The position numbers and the translations under genes were made by a program. A stretch of 6,890 nt of DNA from SVEL01 sp045126475 (GTDB lineage: Bacteria > Bacillota > Clostridia > Lachnospirales > Lachnospiraceae), in the NCBI GenBank assembly GCA_045126475.1, contig JBGVOL010000015.1:1-6890 (forward strand), in the 5' to 3' direction. The notes beneath the pieces were generated by a model. The model worked only from the letters and a program-made list of their open reading frames with translations, had not been told where the DNA came from and did not search any database. Shown here one piece after another: positions 6,179 through 6,890 of this stretch; position 1 is the first letter of the stretch; each line of letters begins with the position of its first letter.

Positions 6179-6184
6179 TTATTT
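6166..6184. promoter_or_regulatory. 19-bp palindrome covering the -35 (candidate operator)
   Basis: AAATAATT-CTC-AATTATTT on the plus strand: two perfectly complementary 8-base arms around a 3-base centre, covering the whole -35 hexamer. Placement suits a repressor site. The arms contain only A and T, so chance occurrence is possible. Confidence 0.5.
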
Positions 6185-6247
6185 TTGGAGCAGTTATGTT
6201 GGAACTTCACGGATTCAAAAAGAAATAATAATATGATATAAACAAAG

Positions 6248-6288
6248 AACGTAGCAGATTGATATTATAAATCTAAATCTGCTACGTT
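6248..6288 (-). terminator. strong hairpin terminator after the right-end gene
   Basis: Arms 6248-6260 and 6276-6288 are perfect 13-bp complements (AACGTAGCAGATT / AATCTGCTACGTT) around a 15-base loop. It starts 9 bases past the stop of the right-end gene. On the minus strand it is followed by a T-rich tail (ctttgtttatat). The plus-strand side also has TTTT, so some bidirectional activity is possible. Confidence 0.88.
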
Positions 6289-6297
6289 TTGTACTCT

Positions 6298-6890
6298 TTA
6301 CTGATTTACATTTGAAGTATATGTATACTTCTCCAATTTAGTTGTAACACACGCATTAAATAATAAATCTAAATTCTCGTATCCTAAATAGTAGTATTTT
6401 CCATGTTTGAATGCTTCTCCATATACACCGGTAAAACCACTACCACCTTTTGGTATACTATACCTTAATAAATCTACAACAAAGTCACCTTCACCGGTTA
6501 TATACAAACTATCAAATCTTGTGTAATAATAATATGATAAGTCACCCTCACTATTACTTACATCAATTTGATATATTAAATAAAGATAATTTTCTGCTTC
6601 TCCATATCCAACGTTACCTTTTGAATTAAGTAAATAACAACCACGAAAATTTGTAGCTTTCATACTTTCGGTTTCAACCCAATTTGTATACACATATGAC
6701 TTTAATGCATCCTCAGCCTGATTCTTCATTTTAGTCAACTGTTCATCAGGAATTTCTGACAAATCATCTACATATTTCGATAGGCCCTCAACATTATATT
6801 CCTTTTCCGTACTGATAAGTTTTATACCATTTTCCCTACAATACCGTTCAACTTGTTCATCATATTCAACAGTTACTTTAACCTTATCAC
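6298..6890 (-). CDS. C-terminal part of an unrecognised Tyr-rich protein
   Basis: The frame is open from the stop at 6298-6300 to the right edge (196 complete sense codons), so the true start lies outside. A TTG at 6760-6762 could be read as a start but has no ribosome binding site and the frame continues through it. I do not recognise the family. Upstream residues near the edge (KVKVTVEYDEQVERYCRENG) read as a beta-strand plus a short amphipathic segment. The rest alternates strands rich in Tyr and aromatic residues (ENYLYLIYQIDV, LSYYYYTRFDSLYI, GKYYYLGYENLDLLF) and acidic loops, like an extracellular or periplasmic beta domain. Only two cysteines are near the middle and end of the seen part. 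Loosely, it resembles C-terminal domains of zinc-ribbon-plus-membrane-anchor proteins of Lachnospiraceae; this is a guess. The DNA is clearly more AT-rich than the znu operon. A terminator follows immediately. Confidence 0.85.
   Translation of the reverse strand, partial: DKVKVTVEYDEQVERYCRENGIKLISTEKEYNVEGLSKYVDDLSEIPDEQLTKMKNQAEDALKSYVYTNWVETESMKATNFRGCYLLNSKGNVGYGEAENYLYLIYQIDVSNSEGDLSYYYYTRFDSLYITGEGDFVVDLLRYSIPKGGSGFTGVYGEAFKHGKYYYLGYENLDLLFNACVTTKLEKYTYTSNVNQ

Noticed and set aside
6027..6236. 69-codon plus-strand frame
   Set aside because: It runs antisense over the GNAT-like gene start and through its promoter and palindrome; low-complexity product without support.
6760..6762. TTG as start of the right-end gene (154-aa version)
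   Set aside because: The frame continues open to the window edge with protein-like sequence and there is no ribosome binding site before the TTG.
1..6890. CRISPR array, tRNA, rRNA, insertion sequence or attachment site
   Set aside because: No regularly spaced repeats, cloverleaf-like segments, transposase motifs or terminal inverted repeats were seen anywhere in the window; the nuclease domain is Cas4-like only in fold and has no CRISPR context here.

Overview
The window reads as chromosomal DNA of a low-to-moderate GC Gram-positive anaerobe of the Clostridia, most likely Lachnospiraceae. The basis is protein style (a clostridial-type ZnuA with GGRF and HSCHNVS motifs, a DUF1015 protein, a RecB-nuclease/Rad3 helicase fusion), strong GGAGG ribosome binding sites and compact gene packing. 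No RNA gene or hallmark of a mobile element is visible, so genus cannot be fixed. Every gene I accept lies on the minus strand, so transcription runs from high to low coordinates.

Region A (about 5172 down to 1) looks like one operon. A good sigma-A-type promoter (5144-5172), carrying a perfect inverted repeat over its -35 and spacer, precedes a DUF1015 protein (3871-5109). Then come a zinc-type ABC importer in the order binding lipoprotein (znuA-like), ATPase (znuC-like), permease (znuB-like), and finally a nuclease-helicase that runs off the left end. Gaps are 17, 17, -1 and 13 bases. The three transporter proteins make a complete uptake system: lipoprotein capture outside the membrane, a membrane channel, and a cytoplasmic ATPase. 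The lipoprotein has a very acidic His-rich loop. The ATPase has a Cys/His-rich tail, which is less expected.

Region B (5110-5379) holds the operon promoter, a hairpin terminator (5224-5265) serving the genes to its right, and nothing else I can support.

Region C (5380-6184) is a two-gene unit with its own near-consensus promoter and a 19-bp palindrome over the -35. It encodes a 181-aa protein with GNAT-acetyltransferase-like features and a 58-aa protein of unknown function whose start lies inside the first gene. A small self-regulated module, possibly toxin-antitoxin-like, is a hypothesis only.

Region D (6248-6890) is a strong terminator and the C-terminal part of an unrecognised Tyr-rich protein in noticeably more AT-rich DNA. 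Base composition falls from roughly half GC in sampled stretches of region A to below 30% in sampled stretches of region D, so the right side may be accessory DNA.
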